64,000 nucleotides of DNA from JAWVFN01 sp963696625 (GTDB taxonomy: Bacteria > Actinomycetota > Thermoleophilia > Solirubrobacterales > 70-9), in contig CAVOKZ010000007.1 in NCBI GenBank assembly GCA_963696625.1, positions 102,705-166,704 on the forward strand, written 5' to 3'. The notes below the pieces were generated by a model. That model was not told where the DNA came from and made no database searches. It saw only the letters and a program-made list of their open reading frames with translations. This document shows positions 25,970-34,572 of this stretch, piece by piece (within the stretch, counting starts at the first letter, position 1; the number at the start of each line of letters is the position of its first letter). Both the position numbers and the translations under genes were made by a program.

Positions 25970-27990
25970 GCCCGAAGGCGAAGGCGAAGAGCCCGGCGAA
26001 GCGGGTCGAGGAACTGCGCAAGCAGATCGTCCACCACGAGCACCGCTACTACGTGCTCGACGACCCGGAGGTCTCCGACACCGACTACGACGACCTCGTC
26101 CGCGAGTTGGAGGAGCTCGAGGCAGAGCACCCGGACCTGTTGACGCCGGACTCCCCGACCCAGCGCGTCGGCGGCAAGCCCTCGGAGCGCTTCGGCCGGG
26201 TCGAGCACCCGGAGCCGATGCTCTCGCTGGCCAACGCGCGCAACGCCGAGGAGCTGCGGGCCTGGGAGAAGCGGCTCCACAACCGGCTCGAGCAGCTCGA
26301 CGTCGCCGCCCGCGACGTCGAGTTCTTCAGCGAGCCGAAGATCGACGGCCTGGCGATCTCGCTGGTCTACGAAAACGGCAAGTTCGTGCGGGGCGCGACT
26401 CGCGGCGACGGCCGCGTCGGCGAAGACGTCACCGCCAACCTGCGGACGATCAAGGCGATCCCGCTGGCGATCGACGACGCCCCCGACCTGGTCGAGGTCC
26501 GCGGCGAGATCTACCTGCCGATCGCCGACTTCGCCAAGCTCAACGAGCAGCGCGCCGCCGACGGCGAGGCGACGTTCGCCAACCCGCGCAACTCGGCGGC
26601 GGGCTCGCTGCGCCAGCTCGACCCCGCCCTGACTGCGTCGCGGCCGCTCTCGATCTGGACCTACGGGCTCGGCGCCACCAGCGGCTGGGAGCCAAAGCGC
26701 CACTCCGAGGCGATCGAGTGGCTCTCTGACCACGGCTTCAAGGTCAACCCCGACGTCAAGCTGCACGAGAGCTTCGACGACGTCGCCGATCGCTGCGCCT
26801 GGTGGGAGGAGCGCCGCGACGAGCTCGACTACGAGATCGACGGCGTCGTGATCAAGGTCGACGACCGTTCGCTGCAGCGCGAGCTCGGTGTGATCGGCCG
26901 CGAGCCGCGCTGGGCCGTCGCCTACAAGTTCGCGCCGACGACGGCGACGACGAAGCTGAAGAAGGTGGTCTGGAACGTCGGCCGCACCGGCGCCCTGTTC
27001 CCCTTCGCCATGCTCGAGCCGGTCCACGTCGGTGGGGTGACGGTGACGACCGCGACCCTCCACAACGAAGAGGATCTGGCGCGCAAGGACGTCCGCGAAG
27101 GCGACGAGGTGGTGGTGATGCGCGCCGGCGACGTGATCCCGGCCGTCGTCTCGCCGGTGATCCAGAAACGCAAGAAGGGTGCGCGCAAGCCGAAGGTGCC
27201 GAAGAAGTGCCCTCTGTGCGACACGCCGATCTCCAAGGACGAAGGCGCGGTGTTCAGCTACTGCCCCAACCGCACCGGCTGCCCGGGTCAGCAGTTCCAG
27301 CACGTGAAGCACTTCCGCGGGGCGATGGAGATCGAGGGCCTCGGCGAGAAGAACGCCGCCCGCTTCCTCGAGGAGGGCGTGATCGCCGACGCCGCCGACA
27401 TCTACGAGCTCACGGTCGAGAAGGTCTCCGAGCTAGAGGGCTTCGGCCTGGTCTCCGCCCAGAACCTGATCGAGGAGATCGAGCAATCCAAGCAGCGACC
27501 GTTCTCGCGCGTCCTCTTCGCGCTCGGAATTCCCGGCGTCGGCTACGTCAACGCCCAGTCGCTCGCCGAGCACTTCGGCACGATCGACGCCCTGCTGGCC
27601 GCCCAGCCCGAGCAGATCGAGCAGGCCGAGGGAATCGGCCCGATCCTCGCCGAGCAGATCGCCGAGGAGCTCTCCGGCGAGCGCACCCGGGCGCTGATCG
27701 AGCGCCTGCGCAAGGCCGGGCTGCGGATGGAGCTCGACGCCTCCGAGCGCCGGGTCGAGGGCGGGCCGCTCGAGGGCAAGACTTTCGTGCTCACCGGAAC
27801 GCTCCCCGACCTGACGCGGGGCGAAGCGACGAAGCGGATCAAGCGCGCCGGGGGCAAGGTGACCAACTCCGTTTCGAAGAAGACCGACTACGTGGTCGCG
27901 GGGGACAACCCGGGCTCGAAGCTGGCCAGGGCAGAGGAGCTGGAGGTTGACGTCATTGACGAGGCCGGTCTGAATAAGCTGCTGGCGTGA
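25966..27990 (+). CDS. ligA: NAD-dependent DNA ligase
   Basis: A 674-residue replication and repair ligase. The adenylation lysine is K125 in EPKIDGLAISL. The domain order is normal: Ia, adenylation, OB, four-cysteine zinc finger (KCPLCDTPI, then YCPNRTGCPGQQ, from about residue 414), helix-hairpin-helix repeats (EGLGEKNAARFLEEG; GIPGVGYVNAQSLAEHFG) and a C-terminal BRCT domain from about 590 (GKTFVLTGTLPDLTRGEATK). The start is TTG at 25966, overlapping surE. Confidence 0.98.
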   Translation: MSPKAKAKSPAKRVEELRKQIVHHEHRYYVLDDPEVSDTDYDDLVRELEELEAEHPDLLTPDSPTQRVGGKPSERFGRVEHPEPMLSLANARNAEELRAWEKRLHNRLEQLDVAARDVEFFSEPKIDGLAISLVYENGKFVRGATRGDGRVGEDVTANLRTIKAIPLAIDDAPDLVEVRGEIYLPIADFAKLNEQRAADGEATFANPRNSAAGSLRQLDPALTASRPLSIWTYGLGATSGWEPKRHSEAIEWLSDHGFKVNPDVKLHESFDDVADRCAWWEERRDELDYEIDGVVIKVDDRSLQRELGVIGREPRWAVAYKFAPTTATTKLKKVVWNVGRTGALFPFAMLEPVHVGGVTVTTATLHNEEDLARKDVREGDEVVVMRAGDVIPAVVSPVIQKRKKGARKPKVPKKCPLCDTPISKDEGAVFSYCPNRTGCPGQQFQHVKHFRGAMEIEGLGEKNAARFLEEGVIADAADIYELTVEKVSELEGFGLVSAQNLIEEIEQSKQRPFSRVLFALGIPGVGYVNAQSLAEHFGTIDALLAAQPEQIEQAEGIGPILAEQIAEELSGERTRALIERLRKAGLRMELDASERRVEGGPLEGKTFVLTGTLPDLTRGEATKRIKRAGGKVTNSVSKKTDYVVAGDNPGSKLARAEELEVDVIDEAGLNKLLA

Positions 27991-28027
27991 GCGCTACTTT
28001 TCCCCGCGCGAGGGTATTCAGGCTTCG

Positions 28028-29350
28028 ATGAAGCGACTTTGCCTGGGAGTCATCGCCTGCGCTATCGCGTGGGCGGCAATCGTGGCGCCGGCGATGGCCG
28101 CCGGGCCTGCGTGTGACTACCTCGGCGGGACGCGGACGCTCAGCATCCTTTACGGCGACCCCGGCATGGCCGCGGCCAAGATGTCGATCCAGCTCAACCT
28201 GGGAAACATCGAGGTCCGTGACGCCAACAACGTGCTGGTCGCCTGCAGCGATGGCGATCCCCAGCCTCCACTTTCGAATGTCGATCGGATCTTGGCCACG
28301 GACTCAGTGGGGAATAACTCGACGTTTTTGGTCAGCGAGCGAAACGGCGCGTTTGTCGGGGGCGGAACCACCAATGACCTTGCCGGCTCGCAGGAGGTTG
28401 AAATCGAGTACGTCGCCTTGGATGGGACCGACCAGCTCCAGGTCGACGGCACTGACCAAGCCGACAGCTGGCTGTTCGGAGAGAGCGCCGTCGGTGTTCT
28501 CGGTGCGAATCTCAACGGGGATGACGACGGCGACGACATCACGGGTACGGCGGTCGAAAAGGCCGACATCAACGGCGGTAAGGGCGACGACACGGTCAGC
28601 GCTGTCGGGAACTCCAACATCCCGGCGATCCAGCAGCCCCTGACGCTCGATCCCGGCAACCTGATCCTCGAGGGCGGCAACCAGAACGACACGATCCGAG
28701 GCGGCAGCGGCGCCGACAACCTCGACGGCGGCACCCAGGACGACGACCTCGACGGCGGGGGCGGCAACGACAGCCTCGATGGCGGCTCCGAGAACGACTC
28801 GCTCCAGGGCGGCGGGCAGGCCGACACGATGATCGGCAACACGGGCATCGACCTCGCGACCTATGCCGACCAGGCGGGCGCGGTAAACGTCACCCTCGAC
28901 GGCGCCGCCAACGACGGCGGCACGCCCGACAACTTCGCCGACAACGTCCAGACCGACGTCGAGAACGTCAACGGCGGGGCCGGCTTCGACAACATCGTCG
29001 GCTCCTCGCTCGGCAACGTCCTCACCGGCAACGCGGGCAACGACACCGTCAACGGCGGCGCCGGCAACGACAAGGTCTCGGGCTCGGCCGGCGACGACCG
29101 CCTGCTCGGCAACGTCGGCAACGACAAGATCTTCGGCGGCGACGGCAAGGACAACCAGGTGGGCGCCTCCGGCAACGACAAGATCACCGGCAACCTCGGC
29201 AAGGACATCTTCCTCGGCAAGAAGGGCATCGATCGCCTGATCGCCAAGGCCAACGACAAGGACAAGAAGATCGACTGCGGCCCGGGCTCGAACAAGAAGG
29301 AAAGCTTCACCCGGGACAAGAAGAAGGATCCGAAGCCCAAGAGCTGCTAG
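28028..29350 (+). CDS. Secreted calcium-binding repeat (RTX-like) protein
   Basis: 440 residues. A signal peptide (MKRLCLGVIACAIAWAAIVA to about 24, cut near AMA-AG) leads to a region with no recognised fold. From about residue 175 there are glycine/aspartate nonapeptides of the GGxGxDxL type, such as GGSGADNLDGGTQDDDLDGG, which would form a calcium-stabilised beta roll. The last ~40 residues are lysine-rich and end in Cys. No enzymatic domain is visible, so a surface or matrix role is possible. It stands alone between ligA and a convergent peptidase. Confidence 0.85.
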   Translation: MKRLCLGVIACAIAWAAIVAPAMAAGPACDYLGGTRTLSILYGDPGMAAAKMSIQLNLGNIEVRDANNVLVACSDGDPQPPLSNVDRILATDSVGNNSTFLVSERNGAFVGGGTTNDLAGSQEVEIEYVALDGTDQLQVDGTDQADSWLFGESAVGVLGANLNGDDDGDDITGTAVEKADINGGKGDDTVSAVGNSNIPAIQQPLTLDPGNLILEGGNQNDTIRGGSGADNLDGGTQDDDLDGGGGNDSLDGGSENDSLQGGGQADTMIGNTGIDLATYADQAGAVNVTLDGAANDGGTPDNFADNVQTDVENVNGGAGFDNIVGSSLGNVLTGNAGNDTVNGGAGNDKVSGSAGDDRLLGNVGNDKIFGGDGKDNQVGASGNDKITGNLGKDIFLGKKGIDRLIAKANDKDKKIDCGPGSNKKESFTRDKKKDPKPKSC

Positions 29351-29362
29351 AGGCCACCAGGT

Positions 29363-30607
29363 CTACGGCCGATACCTCGCGACGATCGCCGTCATCTTGT
29401 CCTGGAGCAGGTGGGCACGGGCGTCGGAGATCCTGCTCATCAGGAACGAGAAGGCGGTCGTGTGGCCGGAGCCGAGGCAGTAGCCCGAGAGGGCGCTGAC
29501 ACCGTTGATCGTGCCGGTCTTGCCGCGGCAGCGCCCGGCCGCCGCCGTACCGCGCATCCGCCGCGCCAGGGTCCCGGTCTGACCGGCGACCGCGAGCGAG
29601 TCGGTCCAGGCCGAGGCGACCTCGGGGGGATCTTTGAGCATCGAGACGAGCAGCCGCCCGACCGAGGCGGGAGAGGCCCGGTTCTTGACCGTCAGGCCCG
29701 AGCCGTTCTCGGCCTTGAGCTGGGCGCCGCGCGAGCGGGCGAAGCCCTTGATCACGTTGATTCCGGCGACCGTGCTGCCGCCGGCGCCGAAGGTCGCGCC
29801 GATGTCCTTGACCAGGGTCTCGGCGAAGAAGTTGTTCGAGGGCACGTTGGTGTCCTCGATCAGGTCGGCGATCGTCGGCGAGCCGAAGTCGGCGAGCAGG
29901 GTGCTGGTCAGTTTCGGCAGCGTGCCGCTGCGGACGCTGCTCGAGACCGTGATCCCGCGCTGCTTGAGGTCCGCGACGAAGTCCTGGGCGGCCTTCTTCG
30001 CTCCTCCCGGATAGATCAGGCCCGAGAGTGACCCGCCGATGCTGCCGCTGACGCCGGTTACGGGCACAGCCCCTTGGCCGTCGAAGAACGACTCGTCATA
30101 GACGACGTGGCCGGTTATCGAGGTCACCCCGGCTGCCTTGACCCGGCTGGCGAGCGTCGCCAGCCCGGAGCTCGAGAGCGTCGGGTCGCCGCCGCCGCGC
30201 AGCACGAGGTCGCCGCTCATCTGCCCGGCGAGCAGCGTCCCCGTGTTCCACGCCGTCGTCGCCAGGCGTCCCTCCGGGCCGAACTTGACCAGCGCGGTCG
30301 AGGTCGTGAACAGCTTCGTGTTCGAGGCGAGCTTGCGCCGCTTGCCCACGCGCTTGGAGAAGAGCTTGACCTGGCCTCCGGTCGAGGGGACATCGGCGAC
30401 CCAGGCGCCGCTGCGCCTGCCGGCGCCGCGCATCAGCTTGGCCAGCGCCGAGCGCAGCGACCCACTTGAGACCGCGACGCGCGCAGTGGCGGAGGCGCTG
30501 GTCGCGACCGGCGTCCGGGCGATGCGCTCGTAGCGCGCGGCGCTCGCGCCCGCGGGAAGCAGGGCGAGGACGCAGGCACACGCGAGCACCGCGATGAAGG
30601 CTTTCAT
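29363..30607 (-). CDS. dacB: D-alanyl-D-alanine carboxypeptidase, PBP4 type (peptidase S13)
   Basis: A 414-residue exported penicillin-binding protein that trims peptidoglycan peptides. The signal peptide is MKAFIAVLACACVLALLPAG with ASA after it. The active-site motifs are SNTK (Ser95 and Lys98), SNN in VPSNNFFAE and KTG in RGKTGTINGVSALSGY. The ATG at 30607 is chosen because it opens the signal peptide; a frame running on to 30811 adds an implausible basic leader. It is divergent from the patatin gene. Confidence 0.93.
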   Translation of the reverse strand: MKAFIAVLACACVLALLPAGASAARYERIARTPVATSASATARVAVSSGSLRSALAKLMRGAGRRSGAWVADVPSTGGQVKLFSKRVGKRRKLASNTKLFTTSTALVKFGPEGRLATTAWNTGTLLAGQMSGDLVLRGGGDPTLSSSGLATLASRVKAAGVTSITGHVVYDESFFDGQGAVPVTGVSGSIGGSLSGLIYPGGAKKAAQDFVADLKQRGITVSSSVRSGTLPKLTSTLLADFGSPTIADLIEDTNVPSNNFFAETLVKDIGATFGAGGSTVAGINVIKGFARSRGAQLKAENGSGLTVKNRASPASVGRLLVSMLKDPPEVASAWTDSLAVAGQTGTLARRMRGTAAAGRCRGKTGTINGVSALSGYCLGSGHTTAFSFLMSRISDARAHLLQDKMTAIVARYRP

Positions 30608-30695
30608 CGGAGTAGGTAACAACGGGGCGGGGCGAGGGTAGCGGCGACCCCAGCGTCTGCCCTTGGCTGCCTGGCCAGCCTGGTATAAGCCCTGC

Positions 30696-31982
30696 ATGGG
30701 CAAGGAAGGTGGCGCAAACGGTTCACGACGTAGTGCCGCCGCCGAGCGCGCCAAGCGCGCCCTGAGGCGGAACTCGAAGACCGCCCTTGTGCTCGGAGGC
30801 GGCGGCTTCACCGGCGGCGTCTATGAGATCGGCGCCCTGCGCGCCCTCGACCTGCTCGCGGTAAACCGCACCGTCAACGACTTCGACGTCTACGTCGGCA
30901 CCAGCGCCGGCTCCTTCGTCGGCGGCATGGTCGCCAACGGGGTCACGCCCGAGGAGATGATGCGCGTGCTCAACAAGGCGCTGCCCTCGCCGATCCCCGA
31001 TCCGAAGCTGCGCAACCTGCTGCGGCTCAACTACGGCGCCTTCGCCCGCCGCGCGGCGCTGCTGCCGCTGCACGTCGCCGGCGTCGCCCGCCAGCTCGCC
31101 TCGAACCTCGGCGAGACCTCGATGGTCGACATCGCGATGGGCATCGCCGAGGGCCTGCCGAGCGGCATCTACTCCAACAGGGGGCTCGAGAAGTACATGG
31201 CCGAGGTGCTCTCCGAGGACGGCCGCTCGGACGACTTCCGCAAGCTCGGGCCCGAGCTGCTGATCACCGCGACCGACGTCGATACCGCTGAGCGCCTCGT
31301 GCTCGGGCAGGACGAGTGGGCCGCGGTGCCGATCTCGAAGGCGGTCGGCGCCTCGACCGCGCTGCCGATCGTCTACGAGCCGGTCGAGCTCAAGGGGCGG
31401 CAGCTGATGGACGGCGGGATCGCCTCGACCACCAACGTTGACGTAGCCGTCGACGCCGGCGCCAAGTTCATAGTCGTGGTCAACCCGCTCGTTCCCTTCG
31501 TCAACGACTTCAAGCACAAGATCCCGACGATGTTCGGGTCGCGCGTGCGCCGCGTCGCCGACATGGGGCTGCCGGCGATCGGCAACCAGGCATTCCGCCT
31601 GATGGCCCACGCCCGCCTCCAGCTCGCGGTCGAGTCCTGGAGGCACCGCTTCCCCGACGTCGACATCGTCCTGATCGAGCCCGAGATGGACGACGAGCTG
31701 ATGTTCGGCACCTCGGTGCTCGACTACACGGCGAGGCTGAGGATCGCCCGCCACGGCTTCGAATCCGTCACCACCCGCCTCGCCCGCGACTACGAGGAGT
31801 ACAAGGAGATCGCCGCTCGCCACGGGATACGGATCTCCGGCCGCCGCGTCGAGCAGGTGCTCGACACGGTCGAGGAGGAGGAGACCGGCGAGACCTCGGT
31901 CTGGCGCCGCGTGCTCGAGCAGACGACCGGCGCCCTGCTGCGACAGTCGGACGAGCGCGACAGCGCCGGCTCTCGCCAGTAA
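30696..31982 (+). CDS. Patatin-like phospholipase
   Basis: A 428-residue serine lipid hydrolase. The oxyanion loop is GGGGFTGGVYEIGAL (34-48), the nucleophile is Ser70 in GTSAGSF, and the catalytic Asp239 is in LMDGGIAS. The Ser-Asp dyad and order fit the patatin family. The basic N-terminus has no signal peptide. ATG at 30696 lies 8 bases after TATAAG, which hints at a very short leader. The substrate is unknown. Confidence 0.9.
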   Translation: MGKEGGANGSRRSAAAERAKRALRRNSKTALVLGGGGFTGGVYEIGALRALDLLAVNRTVNDFDVYVGTSAGSFVGGMVANGVTPEEMMRVLNKALPSPIPDPKLRNLLRLNYGAFARRAALLPLHVAGVARQLASNLGETSMVDIAMGIAEGLPSGIYSNRGLEKYMAEVLSEDGRSDDFRKLGPELLITATDVDTAERLVLGQDEWAAVPISKAVGASTALPIVYEPVELKGRQLMDGGIASTTNVDVAVDAGAKFIVVVNPLVPFVNDFKHKIPTMFGSRVRRVADMGLPAIGNQAFRLMAHARLQLAVESWRHRFPDVDIVLIEPEMDDELMFGTSVLDYTARLRIARHGFESVTTRLARDYEEYKEIAARHGIRISGRRVEQVLDTVEEEETGETSVWRRVLEQTTGALLRQSDERDSAGSRQ

Positions 31983-32085
31983 CCAGCTGACCTCGGGGAC
32001 GGCCTCGCCGATGCCGCTGCCGGCGCCGGTGACGGCTGCGGTTCCTCGCTGCCCGGCCATCGAGCCGCACCCCAGATGAAGGGTC

Positions 32086-34536
32086 TCAGCGGCGGCGCTT
32101 CTTCTTGCGGCAGGCGCGTTTTGGCTTGTGGGGCCGCTGGCGCTTGCGGGTGCAGCGCCTGGACTTGGCCTTGACCCCGGCGAGGTTCGACGCCGGCGGC
32201 GTAGCGCCGGCCTGTGAGCCGCCGCCGCCCTGAGCACCGCTGCCACCCGGCGGCGACGCCTCGAGATAGACCGGCGAGCTCAGCGCCGCCATCGCCTGGT
32301 CGCCGAGGCAGGGGACGAAGTCGAGGCCGGGAACCCCCGTGCAACCGAGTAAGTCCTGAAGCGCGCCGGGAAGGAAGCGCATCTCGGCGCGGAGCCAGCC
32401 GTCCTCGGCGGGTGCGTCGAGGTCGATGTGGCCGCCGGGAGCGAGGAAGGCGTCGTCGAGGATCGTCTCGCCGTCGGCGCGGACCCTTACGAGGCCGCCG
32501 ATCGGCCCCCCGCCGCTGATCCGCAGCGGCGTGCCGCCCTCCACGTCGCTGCCGATCGCGGGCTCGAACGTTCCGTCCCGGTCGGGGTCTGCCTCGATCG
32601 TCAGCGGTGTCGCGCCGAGTATCGGGGGCAGGCGGGTGATCGACGTCCGGCCTGCGGCGACTCCGCCCAGCACCCCATCGGCGCTGCGCGCGTCGCTGAG
32701 AACCCAGGTCGTCGGGTTGCCGACGCCCATGACGGCCGCGAGCACCAGCCAGTGCGAGTCGCTGCCTCCCGTCGCCGGAAGCCGTACGCCGCGATCGAGC
32801 CAGCACTCCCACCATCTGGTCGAGTCGTTGAGGCCCGGGGTCGCGAGGTTCCACACCTCGAGCGCGTCGGGCCTGACGCTGTAGCCGTAGGACCAATCGA
32901 GCTCGGCCGGGTCGCAATCGTTGATCGTTCCGGGAGCGGAGACCGGATGGTTGATCTGGAACAGTCCGCCATCGGCGTGCAGCGCCGCCGCCTGGGCCTC
33001 GACGTCGGCGACCGACCCGTCGCCCTTGGGGTAGACCCGGGTGGCGCCGAGCATCTGGGCGTGGCCGTTGAGCGAGCTCTCATAGCCGGGAACGCCGATC
33101 ACGCCCGCGGTGCCGAAACCGGGATCGGTCACCGAGCGGACGTCGTTGTGGTCAGTGATCGTGAGGAAGTCGAGCCCTCGCAGGTTCGCCTCCGAGAAGC
33201 GGGCCCCGACCGGGAGGCTGAGGGTGTAGATCTCGTCGATCCCGGTGTTGTCGTCGCCGGGCCCACAGTAGGCGTCGTGCGAGAAGCAGGTGTGGACGTG
33301 GAAGTCGCCCGCGAGCCACTCGCGGCCGGCGGCGACCGGGTTGGCGTCGACCCAAACCGGGCTCGAGTAGGCCATCGGCCGGCCGTCGGCCGCCAGCGCG
33401 CGGACGAAGTACCAGCGCTTCGAGCGATCGGCGGCGACCGTCCCGTGAAGCTCGCCGTGATCCCCCGTCGCCACGACCTCGCCGCCGCTGGTCACCAGCT
33501 CGAGCTTCAGGTCCTTGTCGGTGACGCTCGCCGAGACCGGCAGCTGCTCGTCCGCGAGCCGCCGCAGCCGCGAGCCCATGCCCTCGCCGTCGACCGAGAA
33601 GCCGAGGCGCAGGGCGCCGTCGCGAACCGCATAGAAGTGGCGCGCCTTGAGCGCCGCTTCGATGGCCTCCGGCGAGCGGTCGGCGGCGTCGATCACGGTC
33701 TTGGCCCAGCCCGGGCCGCCCCAATCGTCGCTGCGCCGGTGGCCGAGATCCTCTGCCCCGACCGCGCCGAGGTGCCAGCCCTCGTCGAGTGCGTGGGCGT
33801 ACCAGCCCTCGGGCGGGCCGCTCGAGCCGAAATCGTCGCTGTCGTTGAAGACCTCGATCCCGACCATGCGCGAGTCCGCCGCGGGAACGTAGGCGAAGTC
33901 ATTCCAGTTGAAGCCGGGGTCGCCCTCGGAGAGCTTCTTCGCCCCCGGGTGGTTGAAGGTCGCGACCCCGTCGGCGCCGCCTCCGAGTCCCGGGTCGCGT
34001 AGGAGCCAGCGCCAGAACGTCCCCATCGTCACGTAGCCGCCGTCGAGCTTCGCGTTGCGGTAGCGGCTGGAGAAATAGACGTTGATGTGCCCGAAGCGGT
34101 CGGAGGTCCACTCGAAACCCCGGAAGGCGGTGAAGGCGTCGTCGCTCGCCGCCGCGGCCTGCTCCCCTGTCGCCGCCCACTTGCGGAATGAGTCGAGCGG
34201 GTCGACCGTGTCGGCGAGCAGGCACGAGGGGAGCTCGATCCCCAGGCACGCTTCGCTGCCGGCGATCGGCAGCGGGAAGGTGTCGGAGTGGTCGCTGCCG
34301 CCCATGAAGTCGAGGCCGAAGGCCCTGCCGGAGGCGTAGTAGTCGGCCGGGCGCGACCCCAGCCATCCGTCGGAATAGGCCGAATGCTCGTGCATCGAGC
34401 CGACCAGCTCGACCGCGGGGGCCGAAGCGGGAACGGCGAGCAGGGCGGCGCCCGCGAGCACACCCGCTGCCCAGGCCCTGGCCGTCAACCCCCAAGAAGT
34501 CACGGCGGCAAGGTAGCGCCGCCGCTTCACGGCCAT
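32086..34536 (-). CDS. Secreted protein with two PHP metallohydrolase domains
   Basis: 816 residues with an N-terminal signal or membrane segment (AAGVLAGAALLAVPASAPA, about 23-41). The first PHP-type domain opens with MHEHSAYSDGWLGSRPADYY and the second at about 410-420 with DFHVHTCFSHDAYCG. Both have later metal-site segments (GGSDHSD, FNHPG; TITDHN, INHP, GGSDSH). This resembles CehA/McbA-type hydrolases duplicated in tandem. The tail is extremely basic (KRACRKKKRRR) after a low-complexity linker. The reaction is not predictable. It does not overlap its neighbours. Confidence 0.85.
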   Translation of the reverse strand: MAVKRRRYLAAVTSWGLTARAWAAGVLAGAALLAVPASAPAVELVGSMHEHSAYSDGWLGSRPADYYASGRAFGLDFMGGSDHSDTFPLPIAGSEACLGIELPSCLLADTVDPLDSFRKWAATGEQAAAASDDAFTAFRGFEWTSDRFGHINVYFSSRYRNAKLDGGYVTMGTFWRWLLRDPGLGGGADGVATFNHPGAKKLSEGDPGFNWNDFAYVPAADSRMVGIEVFNDSDDFGSSGPPEGWYAHALDEGWHLGAVGAEDLGHRRSDDWGGPGWAKTVIDAADRSPEAIEAALKARHFYAVRDGALRLGFSVDGEGMGSRLRRLADEQLPVSASVTDKDLKLELVTSGGEVVATGDHGELHGTVAADRSKRWYFVRALAADGRPMAYSSPVWVDANPVAAGREWLAGDFHVHTCFSHDAYCGPGDDNTGIDEIYTLSLPVGARFSEANLRGLDFLTITDHNDVRSVTDPGFGTAGVIGVPGYESSLNGHAQMLGATRVYPKGDGSVADVEAQAAALHADGGLFQINHPVSAPGTINDCDPAELDWSYGYSVRPDALEVWNLATPGLNDSTRWWECWLDRGVRLPATGGSDSHWLVLAAVMGVGNPTTWVLSDARSADGVLGGVAAGRTSITRLPPILGATPLTIEADPDRDGTFEPAIGSDVEGGTPLRISGGGPIGGLVRVRADGETILDDAFLAPGGHIDLDAPAEDGWLRAEMRFLPGALQDLLGCTGVPGLDFVPCLGDQAMAALSSPVYLEASPPGGSGAQGGGGSQAGATPPASNLAGVKAKSRRCTRKRQRPHKPKRACRKKKRRR

Positions 34537-34572
34537 GTTACGTCCGTGTTTCGGAGCCGGCGCCCAGCCTAG

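Noticed and set aside
32428..34002. 524-codon open frame antisense to the PHP protein
   Set aside because: The PHP frame shows metal motifs in order; the antisense product is compositionally biased.
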